Notes under the pieces: generated by a model
What the model was told of the DNA's origin: nothing
The model's input: only the letters and a program-made list of their open reading frames with translations
Database searches by the model: none
Source: Clostridiales bacterium
GTDB taxonomy: Bacteria > Bacillota > Clostridia > Lachnospirales > WQUN01
Reading direction: 5' to 3'
NCBI GenBank assembly: GCA_031254075.1
Contig: JAIRVD010000019.1
Location: 1-9,299, forward strand
DNA length: 9,299 bases
Program-made: the position numbers and the translations under genes
Shown here: piece by piece, positions 1-8,089 of the stretch
Numbering within the stretch: the stretch's first letter is position 1
Layout: each line of letters starts with the position of its first letter

Positions 1-516
1 GGAATCGCAAAACATAACGACAAACTCATTACAATAGTAGACTTTGAAAAAATTCTTATCGACATCAGCCCGAATTTGGCATTTTCGCCGAGCGACATAG
101 ATAAAATGGGAATGAGAAATCGTTCGACGAAACCGATTCTTTTGGCGGAAGATTCGCCGCTTTTGGAGCGTTTAATTTTATCCTCACTGGAAAAAGCCGG
201 TTACATGAATGTAATTTGTACATCAAACGGAAAAGAGGCATGGGAAATACTTGAAGGCTTCAAGGCAACGGGTCAGCCGATAGAAGACCATGTTTGCGCG
301 GTTATCACAGACATCGAAATGCCGCTGATGGACGGTCACAGATTGCTTAAGCTGATTAAAGAAGACGACAAGCTCAGAAAACTTCCCGTTGTAGTATTCT
401 CATCGCTTGTAACGGACGGAAATCGCGCAATAGGCAATGAGCTCGGTGCGGTTGCAAGCATCTCCAAACCGGAAATAGTTGATATCGTAGACCTTATAGA
501 TAGGCATATTTTGTAA
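1..516 (+). CDS. cheV: Chemotaxis coupling protein CheV (3' part; CheW-like end plus receiver domain)
   Basis: The frame is open from base 1, so the 5' end lies outside the window. A TTG at 76 is an internal codon, not the start. The first ~24 residues (GIAKHNDKLITIVDFEKIL...) match the last strands of a CheW-like domain, where a phrase of the type 'DK-hydrophobic-DFEKI' is typical of CheV. A complete response-regulator receiver domain follows. Its acidic pair is Glu-Asp at 148-153. The phosphoacceptor Asp is at 310-312 in ITDIEMPLMDG. The conserved hydroxyl residue is in VVVFSSL (about 400-405), and the conserved Lys is at 466-468 in SKPE. CheV couples chemoreceptors to the CheA kinase and is itself phosphorylated by CheA during adaptation, acting at the cytoplasmic receptor arrays. 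All phosphorylation residues are present, so the receiver should be active. The next gene begins 19 bases downstream, which suggests shared transcription. Confidence 0.93.
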   Translation, partial: GIAKHNDKLITIVDFEKILIDISPNLAFSPSDIDKMGMRNRSTKPILLAEDSPLLERLILSSLEKAGYMNVICTSNGKEAWEILEGFKATGQPIEDHVCAVITDIEMPLMDGHRLLKLIKEDDKLRKLPVVVFSSLVTDGNRAIGNELGAVASISKPEIVDIVDLIDRHIL

Positions 517-521
517 TTTAT

Positions 522-529
522 AGGGGTGG
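522..529 (+). promoter_or_regulatory. Ribosome binding site of the SNF2 gene
   Basis: The purine-rich AGGGGTGG lies 6 bases before the TTG at 536. It is the only strong Shine-Dalgarno-like stretch in the 19-base gap after cheV, and it supports the TTG codon as the start. Confidence 0.65.
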
Positions 530-535
530 TCCCGA

Positions 536-3500
536 TTGCAGAACGCTGCCATCACCAAGGGTGTAATTTTAAACATCAGTTCCAATACCGATGTTTACGA
601 GCGTGGCGAACGGTACTACCGTGACGGTAAATTGCTTTCGTACCACGCAACCGAAGACACCATTGGTTTTACAAATGTACGCGCAAGCGTGGAGGGCAAT
701 TATAAAAATTATGAAGTATCCTTAAAGCTGGACGGTGTGGGTGCACTGTCCGGCTATTCGTGTTCCTGTGAAAGCCACAGCATTTGGCGCGGCGCGTGCA
801 AACACGTTGTAGCGGTGCTTTTCGCGCACGCTGAAGATCATGTGCGTACTTTTTCTGCGGAGAAAATGCGCCAGCACGCAAAAAAACTTACCGTGAGCTT
901 AGAAAAAATAATTTATGACGGCATAGACGAAGCGTTGCCCGTTCAGGAAAAAATAAGACCGCAGAGTTCTTTGCTAAAACTTGTGCCGGTTTTGCATTGC
1001 AACGCAAACGGCATTTATTTGACTTTCAGTGTTGGCTATGGGCGAATGTACGTTATAAAAAGCATCTCGGGTTTTGTCAAAAGTTGCAAAAGTAACGAAA
1101 CCGTTACATATGGGCAGGGCTTGACCATTTCGCATCGCCGCGAATTATTTGACGATGTTTCGCGCGATTTGATTGATTTTATTGTTCGCGAAGACGATAT
1201 GTATACCGAAATCGGCAAGCGTTTGAGTCGTCAATTTCAATTTACGCATAATCCGCTTTTCGCAAGCAGAGAATTATTTTTAACTCCGCGCAACACGGAT
1301 GATTTTTTTGAAATTTATATTGAACGTGAATTGGAATGCATTTCCGATTTCGGGCAAAATATCAGCTTAAAAGACGGATATCCGTCTTTCGGTTTGAATA
1401 TTCGTTACATCGCGAACGGTTTGGTTGTTCATTCTGAAAAAATTGCGCATCGTTTTTTCAACGGAACGTCTTCGTATTATCTTTTAGCGGAAGACGGGCT
1501 TTTTCGAATGCCGAAGTCTGACGGACAGCTTTTACATACTTTATTGAAAACACTCGACGAAACCCCTTCAAGAGAAATTTTATTTTCCGGAAATGACAGA
1601 ATGAAATTTTCGACGATTGTTTTGCCGCAGCTTCTTAAAATGGGAATTGTCGAATCGGTTACGGGCGATTCGCCAGAAGGTTCTGTCGCCGCGCTTAAAG
1701 CAAAAATGTATTTCGATGCCGAAGGCAGGGACGTTACCGGACGCTTGGAATTCCATTATAAAAAATTAAAAATCGTCGCGCTTGACGATGAAGATGAAGA
1801 TGAAAGCTCGCAAAAAATCGAAATCATCCGCGATGCTGTTTCGGAATACGCACTTCGCCGCCGGCTTGCCTCACTCGGATTTTTTGAGGATAAGCAAATT
1901 TTCCGCATGAAGGGAAATGATTTAATTTATTCGTTTTTGCGCGGTGATGAAATTTCAGGAATTGAAACTCTGCGCGATTGCGCCGAGGTTTTCGTTAGTG
2001 AGGATTTGCAGAAAAAAACAATTCGTCCGAGTTCGCCGAAGCTCGGTTTGCGGCTGACGGGCGACATAATGAAGGTTTCGCTGGAAGATTCGGGATACGA
2101 CATCGCCGAATTGCTTGAAGCACTCGATGCTTATCGTGAGCGCAAAAAATTTTTCCGCCTGAAGGACGGCAGATTTATTACGCTCGACGACGAAGCCGTT
2201 ACGGCCGCGGCGGATTTTTTAGACGCGCTGGATATTTCGAAAAAAGAAGTAAAGGGAAAATCGGTTTCGCTTCCGGCGTATCGAGCGTTGTATGTTGACG
2301 ACTTGGCGAACTCGCTTGCGGAATCGCATACATTAAAACGCGACGCGAATTTCAAAAAGCTGCTTAAACATTTTACCGATAACGAATCGCTGGGATTTAA
2401 AATCCCCGGCGCGCAAAACGATATTCTGAGAGAATACCAAAAAACGGGCTTTAAATGGCTTAAAACGCTGTCGCATTACGGTTTTGGCGGAATTCTCGCC
2501 GACGATATGGGATTGGGAAAAACTCTGCAAATAATTACATTGCTCGCAAGCGAACGCAAAAACGAAAAACCGTCAATCGTTGTTGCGCCCACGTCGCTGC
2601 TTTACAACTGGGAAAATGAAATTATAAAATTCGCGCCGCAGCTAAAAACGCAAATTGTTTCGGGCTTGCCGGAAAAACGCCGAGAATTATTAAAGACGCC
2701 GAATATAAATATCTTCATCACGACTTATGATATGTTAAAACGCGATTTGGATTTCTACGACGACATGGAATTTTCATACGTAGTCGCGGACGAAGCGCAG
2801 AATATTAAAAATCCGGGTACGCAGGCGGCGAAAAGCATTAAGCAATTAAACGGGCGAGTTCGTTTCGCGCTGACGGGTACGCCGATTGAAAACACACTTA
2901 CCGAGCTGTGGTCGATTTTCGATTTTATAATGCCGGGATATTTGTACACGGCAAATAAATTCTCGCGCCTGTATGAAGCGCCGATTATAAAACATAATAA
3001 TTCCAATACGGCGGCAAAACTGCGCAAACAAATCGCGCCGTTTGTTTTACGGCGCATTAAGAAAAATGTTTTAAAAGAGCTTCCCGAAAAAACAGAAACA
3101 ACACTTCCCGCCGACCTTAATCCCGAGCAGAAAAAAATATATCAAGCAAATTTGCTGGAAGCAATCGGCGCATTCGACGATATCGTCGCTAACAATTCGT
3201 TTGCCGATAACAGAATGCGCATTCTCGCGCAGCTTACGCGGCTCAGGCAAATTTGCTGTCATCCCGCATTATTCCTTGAGGGCTACAAATACGGCAGCGG
3301 AAAACTTACCCTCGCGCTTGAAACAATTCAGCTTGCATTGGATTCGGGGCATCGTGTGCTTTTGTTTTCGCAGTTTACGCAAATGCTTTCGATTCTCAAA
3401 GATGCGCTTTCTTCTGCCGAAATCACAAACCAACGCAACGAAACCGCAGAATATTTCTATCTCGACGGCGCGACCAAGGCAAAAGAACGCATGGAAATGA

Positions 3501-3829
3501 CCGAACGATTCAATTCCGGCGAACGCGACATGTTCCTAATCTCACTCAAAGCCGGCGGAACCGGTCTCAACCTCACCGGCGCAGATGTCGTAATCCACTA
3601 TGACCCGTGGTGGAATCCGTCCGTAATGGACCAAGCCGCCGACCGCGCACACCGCTACGGACAGGAAAAAGCCGTTCAGGTTTTCAATCTCGTGGCAAAA
3701 GATTCAATTGAAGAAAAAATTATGGCACTGCAAGAAAAGAAACGCGACCTCATCGACTCTGTAATAACCGAGGGAGGAAGTTTTATAAACCTTCTTTCGG
3801 AAGAAGAAGTGCGGAAGTTATTTACGTAA
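536..3829 (+). CDS. SWIM zinc-finger SNF2-family helicase-like ATPase
   Basis: This 1097-residue protein belongs to the bacterial SWIM-SNF2 group. Near the N-terminus is a SWIM zinc-binding motif, CxC-x9-CxH, formed by Cys76, Cys78, Cys88 and His90. A long middle part (about 120-620) corresponds to the poorly defined SNF2-associated region and includes a short acidic run at about 417-423. The two-lobed ATPase core fills about 625-1090. It has Walker A DMGLGKT with Lys662, the Walker B box DEAQ at 752-755, motif III LTGTP at 779-783, motif V AGGTGLNL near 1006-1013, and motif VI with Gln1033, Arg1037 and Arg1040 (QAADRAHRYGQ). All catalytic motifs are intact. SNF2 proteins use ATP to translocate on double-stranded DNA and displace bound proteins; the specific target of the bacterial forms is mostly unknown. 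The TTG start is chosen because of the ribosome binding site at 522-529 and because a typical 'ERGERYYRDG' N-terminal stretch follows. It sits between cheV and flhA, where no functional link is evident. Confidence 0.95.
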   Translation: MQNAAITKGVILNISSNTDVYERGERYYRDGKLLSYHATEDTIGFTNVRASVEGNYKNYEVSLKLDGVGALSGYSCSCESHSIWRGACKHVVAVLFAHAEDHVRTFSAEKMRQHAKKLTVSLEKIIYDGIDEALPVQEKIRPQSSLLKLVPVLHCNANGIYLTFSVGYGRMYVIKSISGFVKSCKSNETVTYGQGLTISHRRELFDDVSRDLIDFIVREDDMYTEIGKRLSRQFQFTHNPLFASRELFLTPRNTDDFFEIYIERELECISDFGQNISLKDGYPSFGLNIRYIANGLVVHSEKIAHRFFNGTSSYYLLAEDGLFRMPKSDGQLLHTLLKTLDETPSREILFSGNDRMKFSTIVLPQLLKMGIVESVTGDSPEGSVAALKAKMYFDAEGRDVTGRLEFHYKKLKIVALDDEDEDESSQKIEIIRDAVSEYALRRRLASLGFFEDKQIFRMKGNDLIYSFLRGDEISGIETLRDCAEVFVSEDLQKKTIRPSSPKLGLRLTGDIMKVSLEDSGYDIAELLEALDAYRERKKFFRLKDGRFITLDDEAVTAAADFLDALDISKKEVKGKSVSLPAYRALYVDDLANSLAESHTLKRDANFKKLLKHFTDNESLGFKIPGAQNDILREYQKTGFKWLKTLSHYGFGGILADDMGLGKTLQIITLLASERKNEKPSIVVAPTSLLYNWENEIIKFAPQLKTQIVSGLPEKRRELLKTPNINIFITTYDMLKRDLDFYDDMEFSYVVADEAQNIKNPGTQAAKSIKQLNGRVRFALTGTPIENTLTELWSIFDFIMPGYLYTANKFSRLYEAPIIKHNNSNTAAKLRKQIAPFVLRRIKKNVLKELPEKTETTLPADLNPEQKKIYQANLLEAIGAFDDIVANNSFADNRMRILAQLTRLRQICCHPALFLEGYKYGSGKLTLALETIQLALDSGHRVLLFSQFTQMLSILKDALSSAEITNQRNETAEYFYLDGATKAKERMEMTERFNSGERDMFLISLKAGGTGLNLTGADVVIHYDPWWNPSVMDQAADRAHRYGQEKAVQVFNLVAKDSIEEKIMALQEKKRDLIDSVITEGGSFINLLSEEEVRKLFT

Positions 3830-3832
3830 AAT

Positions 3833-3861
3833 TTGCGAAAGACATTTTCTTAGGTTATACT
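3833..3861 (+). promoter_or_regulatory. Candidate housekeeping-sigma promoter upstream of flhA
   Basis: TTGCGA at 3833-3838 (4 of 6 matches to the -35 consensus) is followed after 17 bases by TATACT at 3856-3861 (5 of 6 matches to the -10 consensus). It lies in the 51-base gap just after the SNF2 stop codon, the only gap of this size in the window. The expected start near 3868 would leave a leader of only about 13 bases, starting at or just within the GGGAG ribosome binding site. That is tight and lowers confidence. No sigma-28-type promoter was seen here. Confidence 0.4.
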
Positions 3862-3880
3862 TCGTGCGGGAGCGTGCTGT

Positions 3881-5923
3881 ATGAAGAAAAAAGAATTATT
3901 AATCGGCGCATTCATTGTTGCGATGGTATTGGCACTTATAATTCCGATTCCGACGCTGTTAATTGATTTTCTTTTAATGGTCATAATCGGACTCTCTCTT
4001 ATTATTTTACTCAATGCGTTGTACGCCAGGGAATCGTTGGAGATGTCAATGTTTCCTACTATTTTATTAGTAATTACACTGTTCAGAATGACGCTGAGTG
4101 TTTCAACGACGCGTTCTATTCTCGGACGCGGCTATGCGGGCGACGTTATCAGGGTTTTTGGCGAAGTTGTTGTTATGAATAATATAATTCTCGGTCTCAT
4201 ATTGTTCCTTGTAATTTTGCTTGCAAGCTTTTTGGTAATTATTAAAGGTTCGGAGCGTGTTGCGGAAGTAACCGCTCGTTTTACTTTGGACGCAATGCCG
4301 GGCAAACAAATGGCAATCGACGCCGACCTTAACACCGGCTTGATAAACGAAGACGATGCAAAGGCAAGACGCAAAAAAATTCAAGACGAATCGAATTTCT
4401 ACGGCGCGATGGACGGTGCGGTAAAATTTATAAAGGGAGACGCGATTTTCAGTATAATTCTCGTTTTCATAAATTTAATTGGCGGAACCGCAATGGGCGC
4501 AACCGGCATGACAGAAGGCGGAGTTATGCCGATTGGCGAGGCGGCGCAGGTTTTCTCGTTACTGACAATCGGTGACGGGCTTGTTTCGCAGATTCCGGCG
4601 TTGTTGATTGCTTTATCGACGGGTCTTATCGTTACAAAGGCAACCGCAGAGGAAGAAATTACGGGTTCGCTTACGAAGCAGCTTTTGATGCAGCCGTTGG
4701 TTTTACTGGTTGCGGGCGGCGCATTGGTAATTCTCGGGCTGTGGGAAATGCCCGCGATATTTTTTATTCCGGCGGGACTCGCGCTTATGTTTATGAGTCG
4801 ACGAATGGCGAAGAAAGAAACGCTTTCGTCAATTGAATCGGAAATTACAACTGACGACGTCGAGGCGGAAGAAATGCGCCGTCCCGACGATATGCTTCCG
4901 CTTACGGATGTCGATATGATTCGCCTGTGCTTCGGTTACGGGCTTATTCCGCTTGTCGCGGCAGACCAAGGCGGCGACCTGCTCGAACGTGTTGTTATGA
5001 TTAGGCGTAATATTGCGCTGGAACTCGGCGCGATAATTCCGCAAATTCGGCTTCAAGACAATATAAAGTTGAGCCCGAACCAATACACGATTTTTATAAA
5101 AGGCGTAGAAGTAGCGGGCGGTGAAATAATGTTCGACCATTACATGGCGATGAATTCCGGCTACGTTGAAGAAGAAATCGACGGCATCGAAACCGTAGAA
5201 CCATTCGCGGGGCTTCCCGCGATGTGGATTTCCGAATCGCAGCGCGAACGCGCGGAAGCGTTGGGCTACACCGTTGTCGACCCGCCTGCGATTATCGCAA
5301 CGCATCTTACGGAAGTCGTCCGTCAGCATTTGCATGAACTTCTTTCGCGTCAAGATGTACAAAAATTAATTAATCACGTAAAAGAAACGCACACCGTTTT
5401 GGTTGACGAATTAATTCCGAAATACATGTCTGTCGGCGAAGTGCAGAAAGTTCTTTCGAAATTGTTAAAAGAAAGCGTTTCAATCCGCGACCTTGTTACC
5501 GTTCTGGAAACGCTGGCGGATTACGCTCCGATTACGCGCGATACCGATATGCTTACGGAATATGTTCGTGCCGCGTTGCGCCGCGCTATTTCGAAGAAAT
5601 TCTTCGGTCAGGGCGTTAACACGGTTATTACGCTTGACCCCGCGCTCGAGCAAACGCTTACCGGAAACATTCAAAAAACAGAAATCGGCAGCTTCGTAAA
5701 TATCGACCCCGCGTTATCACAGCGCGTTTTCGACAGCCTGAAAAAAGAAGTAAGCAAATTAACATCGCTCGGTGTGATGCCGATAATTTTAACTTCGCCG
5801 TTTGTGCGCATGTACTTTAAACAGCTAGTAGACGAAATTGCTCCCGATTTGGTTGTTCTCAGCTACGGCGAAATTGACCAGACGGCAGAGGTTCAATCTG
5901 TGGGTATGGTGAGTGTGACATGA
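3881..5923 (+). CDS. flhA: Flagellar type III export gate protein FlhA
   Basis: The 680-residue protein matches FlhA along its full length (family size is about 690). The N-terminal half is membrane-embedded, with hydrophobic segments at about 6-22, 27-48, 57-76, 99-121, 188-208, 218-250, 271-287 and 289-307. Between the fourth and fifth lies the FHIPEP cytoplasmic loop with the family hallmark ARFTLDAMPGKQMAIDADLN at 132-151. Asp187 in KFIKGDA corresponds by my alignment to Salmonella FlhA Asp208, a residue important for proton-driven export. The C-terminal half (about 335-680) is the cytosolic domain that forms a nonameric ring and docks export substrates and chaperones. Its landmarks include GYGLIPLV, MIRRNIALELG and KGVEVAGGE. 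ATG 3881 is preceded by GGGAG at 3868-3872, 8 bases away. The stop codon overlaps the flhF start by 4 bases. An oddity is Met99-Asn100 where Salmonella FlhA has Gly-Gly. flhB, often found directly upstream of flhA, is absent here. Confidence 0.98.
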   Translation: MKKKELLIGAFIVAMVLALIIPIPTLLIDFLLMVIIGLSLIILLNALYARESLEMSMFPTILLVITLFRMTLSVSTTRSILGRGYAGDVIRVFGEVVVMNNIILGLILFLVILLASFLVIIKGSERVAEVTARFTLDAMPGKQMAIDADLNTGLINEDDAKARRKKIQDESNFYGAMDGAVKFIKGDAIFSIILVFINLIGGTAMGATGMTEGGVMPIGEAAQVFSLLTIGDGLVSQIPALLIALSTGLIVTKATAEEEITGSLTKQLLMQPLVLLVAGGALVILGLWEMPAIFFIPAGLALMFMSRRMAKKETLSSIESEITTDDVEAEEMRRPDDMLPLTDVDMIRLCFGYGLIPLVAADQGGDLLERVVMIRRNIALELGAIIPQIRLQDNIKLSPNQYTIFIKGVEVAGGEIMFDHYMAMNSGYVEEEIDGIETVEPFAGLPAMWISESQRERAEALGYTVVDPPAIIATHLTEVVRQHLHELLSRQDVQKLINHVKETHTVLVDELIPKYMSVGEVQKVLSKLLKESVSIRDLVTVLETLADYAPITRDTDMLTEYVRAALRRAISKKFFGQGVNTVITLDPALEQTLTGNIQKTEIGSFVNIDPALSQRVFDSLKKEVSKLTSLGVMPIILTSPFVRMYFKQLVDEIAPDLVVLSYGEIDQTAEVQSVGMVSVT

Positions 5924-7194
5924 AAGTAAAACGCTATGAAGGTAAAAGCGAAGCCGCGTTAATGCCTGTTATAATAGAAGAAATGGGCGAAGGCGCAACA
6001 ATTATCAGCATAAAACAACAGCCGCGAAAAGGTTTTTTGGGTTTTTTCAGAAAGCCGACGGTTATTATTACCGCCGCGTGTGAAGAAGATACCGAGTTTA
6101 TGAATCTAATCACAAGCAAGGCGGAAGCATCCGCCGCGAAGGCTCCTCCGCCGCTTGTTGAAAGAAAACCACTTTCGGCGGATTTGGTTGAAAGCAAATC
6201 CGCGTCTGCTTCAATCGAAGAATCTATGACGCTTCTTTTGCAGGAAGCACGCAAGGCTGCAAATCAAATGGAACAAAATGAAAAACGTACGACGAAAAGC
6301 CAAATCGAAACCCCGCCCGCGCAGACGGAAGCCGCGTCGGTTTCCGTTGCCGGTAAAAAATATAAGCACAGCATGGTGCAATTATTTTTCGATACAATGA
6401 TTGAACAGGAAGTTATACCGGATGTTGCAGCGCATATTTTGCGTGATTTGGAGCATGTGGACGAATCTAACCCGATTGATGTGAACTTGCTGGTCAAGGC
6501 CGTTTACGGAAGCATTGTTGATATGTTAAAAGGACCGACGCTGATTGACACCAACAAGGGTGAGCCGCAGGTTGTCGTGTTCATGGGGCCGACGGGCGTC
6601 GGAAAAACCACGACGATTGCAAAACTTTCTTCGATTTTAACTTTGAAGCACGGGCTTCGCGTGGGCTTGATTACGGCGGACACATATCGAATCGCCGCTG
6701 TCGAGCAATTAAAAACATACGCAGATATACTCGGTTTGGACATTCGCGTAATTTACAACGCGGATGAAATAGAGGAACATCTCAAAGTGCTTCGCACTCG
6801 TAACGATATTATTTTGATTGACACCGCCGGACGAAGTCATAAAAGCAAAGAAAGCATCGGCGAATTGAAAGTTCTGCTCGACGCAGTACCTGAGAGCAAA
6901 AGATATTTAGTTTTGAGCGTAACAACGCGCTACAGTGATTTATGTAAAATAGTAAATGTGTTCGACCTGTTGTCGGATTTCAATATTATTTTCACAAAAT
7001 TGGATGAAGCGGAAGCACTCGGTTCGCTGATGAATATATGCTGCATTTCGGGAAAAAAGGCCGCGTATGTAACTTTCGGGCAAAACGTTCCCGACGACTT
7101 GGAATCAATTAAACCGGATAAAATTGCGAAATCGTTGCTTGGGCTTACGGAAGGCGGCGCGCATCCTTACATGGAAGGCGGTCAGCCCCAATGA
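5920..7194 (+). CDS. flhF: Flagellar SRP-type GTPase FlhF
   Basis: This 424-residue signal-recognition-particle-type GTPase recruits or positions early flagellar parts at the membrane and controls where flagella form. The N-terminal basic domain (about 1-60) begins with a typical MKVKRYEG. It is followed by an Ala/Glu/Lys-rich linker (about 65-140), an N domain of helices (about 145-215) and the G domain (about 218-415). Visible GTPase motifs are G1 GPTGVGKT with Lys229, the ADTYRIAAVEQL element with Asp254, Arg257 and Gln263, G3 DTAGR at 301-305, G4 TKLD at 359-362, and the closing GQNVPDDL. All key residues are present. The ATG at 5920 lies within ATGA shared with the flhA stop, with GGTGAG at 5908-5913 as ribosome binding site, so translation is probably coupled to flhA. 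It overlaps flhG by 4 bases in the same way. FlhF homodimerises with GTP, and FlhG is its expected activator. Confidence 0.97.
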   Translation: MKVKRYEGKSEAALMPVIIEEMGEGATIISIKQQPRKGFLGFFRKPTVIITAACEEDTEFMNLITSKAEASAAKAPPPLVERKPLSADLVESKSASASIEESMTLLLQEARKAANQMEQNEKRTTKSQIETPPAQTEAASVSVAGKKYKHSMVQLFFDTMIEQEVIPDVAAHILRDLEHVDESNPIDVNLLVKAVYGSIVDMLKGPTLIDTNKGEPQVVVFMGPTGVGKTTTIAKLSSILTLKHGLRVGLITADTYRIAAVEQLKTYADILGLDIRVIYNADEIEEHLKVLRTRNDIILIDTAGRSHKSKESIGELKVLLDAVPESKRYLVLSVTTRYSDLCKIVNVFDLLSDFNIIFTKLDEAEALGSLMNICCISGKKAAYVTFGQNVPDDLESIKPDKIAKSLLGLTEGGAHPYMEGGQPQ

Positions 7195-8078
7195 TAATGG
7201 ATCAAGCAAGTCGGCTTCGTGAACTGATGAATGAAATCGAATATCGCCCCTCCGAACCGCCGAAACCGACAATGAACGCACGAGTAATCGCGGTCGCAAG
7301 CGGGAAGGGCGGCGTCGGGAAATCGAATTTCTCGATAAACTTGGCGATTCAAATGCGGAAGCTCGGAAAGCGTGTGGTAATAATTGACGCTGATTTCGGG
7401 CTCGCAAATGTCGAAATACTATTAGGGGTTGCGCCAAAGCATACGGTCGCCGATGTAATTAACGGGAACATTGATATGGAATCCGCGTTGACAATCGGAC
7501 CGATGGGATGCATGTTTCTTTCGGGCGGCTCGGGGATGTCTGCGTTGACGGAATTAACCGACAATCAAATTCTTCGTTTGACAAACGGATTTTTACTATT
7601 GGATAATTTAGCGGATTTTATTATAATAGACACAAGAGCAGGGCTTTCGAACGCGGTGATAAATTTCATTCAAGCCGCTTCGGATACAATCGTGGTGACA
7701 ACGCCCGACCCGACGGCGATTGCCGACGCTTATGCGTTAATAAAATCAATAAAAAAATCCATGCCGGATATCGGAGTTCTTAAACTTGTGGTAAACTGTT
7801 CTGTAAACGATGCGGAAGCTCAGGAAGTCTTCGAAAAATTAAACGGTGTGTCTGCGCGTTTTCTCGGAGTTAAATTGATTTTCCTCGGATGCATTCCGTT
7901 TGATGCGTATTTAGTGCGGGCAGTTCGCAAGCAAAAGCCCGTTTCCATCCAATATCCGTTCGCCGAAAGCGCGAACAGATACTCTCAGATTTGCGCAGGG
8001 CTTTTAGACATGGATACCGGAAAGAAAAACAATGTTCAGAATTTTATCTTAAAATTAATCGGGCGATTCAGTGCCTAG
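7191..8078 (+). CDS. flhG: MinD-like ATPase FlhG (YlxH/FleN), regulator of flagellar number
   Basis: This 295-residue ParA/MinD-type ATPase controls flagellar number and placement, with FlhF as partner. Residues 4-10 (DQASRLR) match the DQAxxLR activator motif that in Bacillus-type FlhG stimulates FlhF GTP hydrolysis. The deviant Walker A SGKGGVGKS follows (Lys39 and Lys44), then the A' box DADFGLAN (Asp66, Asp68) and Walker B at Asp147 (IIIDTRAGLS). The last residues (NNVQNFILKLIGRF) look like an amphipathic membrane-targeting helix such as MinD and FlhG use when ATP-bound. ATG 7191 overlaps the flhF stop by 4 bases and has GGAAGGCGG about 9 bases upstream. ATG 7197 is an alternative two codons downstream but is farther from that site. 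The Arg149 in the Walker B loop is unusual, since FlhG/MinD proteins I recall have a small residue there. The gene order flhA-flhF-flhG is conserved in many bacteria. Confidence 0.95.
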   Translation: MIMDQASRLRELMNEIEYRPSEPPKPTMNARVIAVASGKGGVGKSNFSINLAIQMRKLGKRVVIIDADFGLANVEILLGVAPKHTVADVINGNIDMESALTIGPMGCMFLSGGSGMSALTELTDNQILRLTNGFLLLDNLADFIIIDTRAGLSNAVINFIQAASDTIVVTTPDPTAIADAYALIKSIKKSMPDIGVLKLVVNCSVNDAEAQEVFEKLNGVSARFLGVKLIFLGCIPFDAYLVRAVRKQKPVSIQYPFAESANRYSQICAGLLDMDTGKKNNVQNFILKLIGRFSA

Positions 8079-8082
8079 GGGG
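8078..8082 (+). promoter_or_regulatory. Ribosome binding site of the PilZ gene
   Basis: A GGGGG run starts at the last base of the flhG stop codon, 7 bases before TTG 8090. It sets the start of the next gene at this TTG rather than at the ATG 7991 inside flhG. Confidence 0.6.
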
Positions 8083-8089
8083 TTGTAAG

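Noticed and set aside
76..516. cheV read as a short protein starting at TTG 76
   Set aside because: The frame is open to base 1 and the upstream codons encode the end of a CheW-like domain, so 76 is internal to a longer CheV.
3201..3500. 99-codon plus-strand open frame inside the SNF2 gene
   Set aside because: It overlaps the conserved helicase C-terminal lobe in another frame and has no ribosome binding site or recognisable protein features.
4829..5362. 177-codon open frame on the minus strand inside flhA
   Set aside because: It lies opposite a fully conserved part of flhA, matches no family I recognise, and is explained as a shadow of the coding strand's codon use.
5970..5975. TATAAT box within the 5' part of flhF
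   Set aside because: The sequence is explained by the codons for conserved FlhF residues (Val-Ile-Ile) and no -35 element is present at the right distance.
7991..8089. N-terminal extension of the PilZ protein starting at ATG 7991
   Set aside because: It overlaps the end of flhG by 88 bases, encodes no YcgR-like sequence, and lacks the ribosome binding site seen before TTG 8090.
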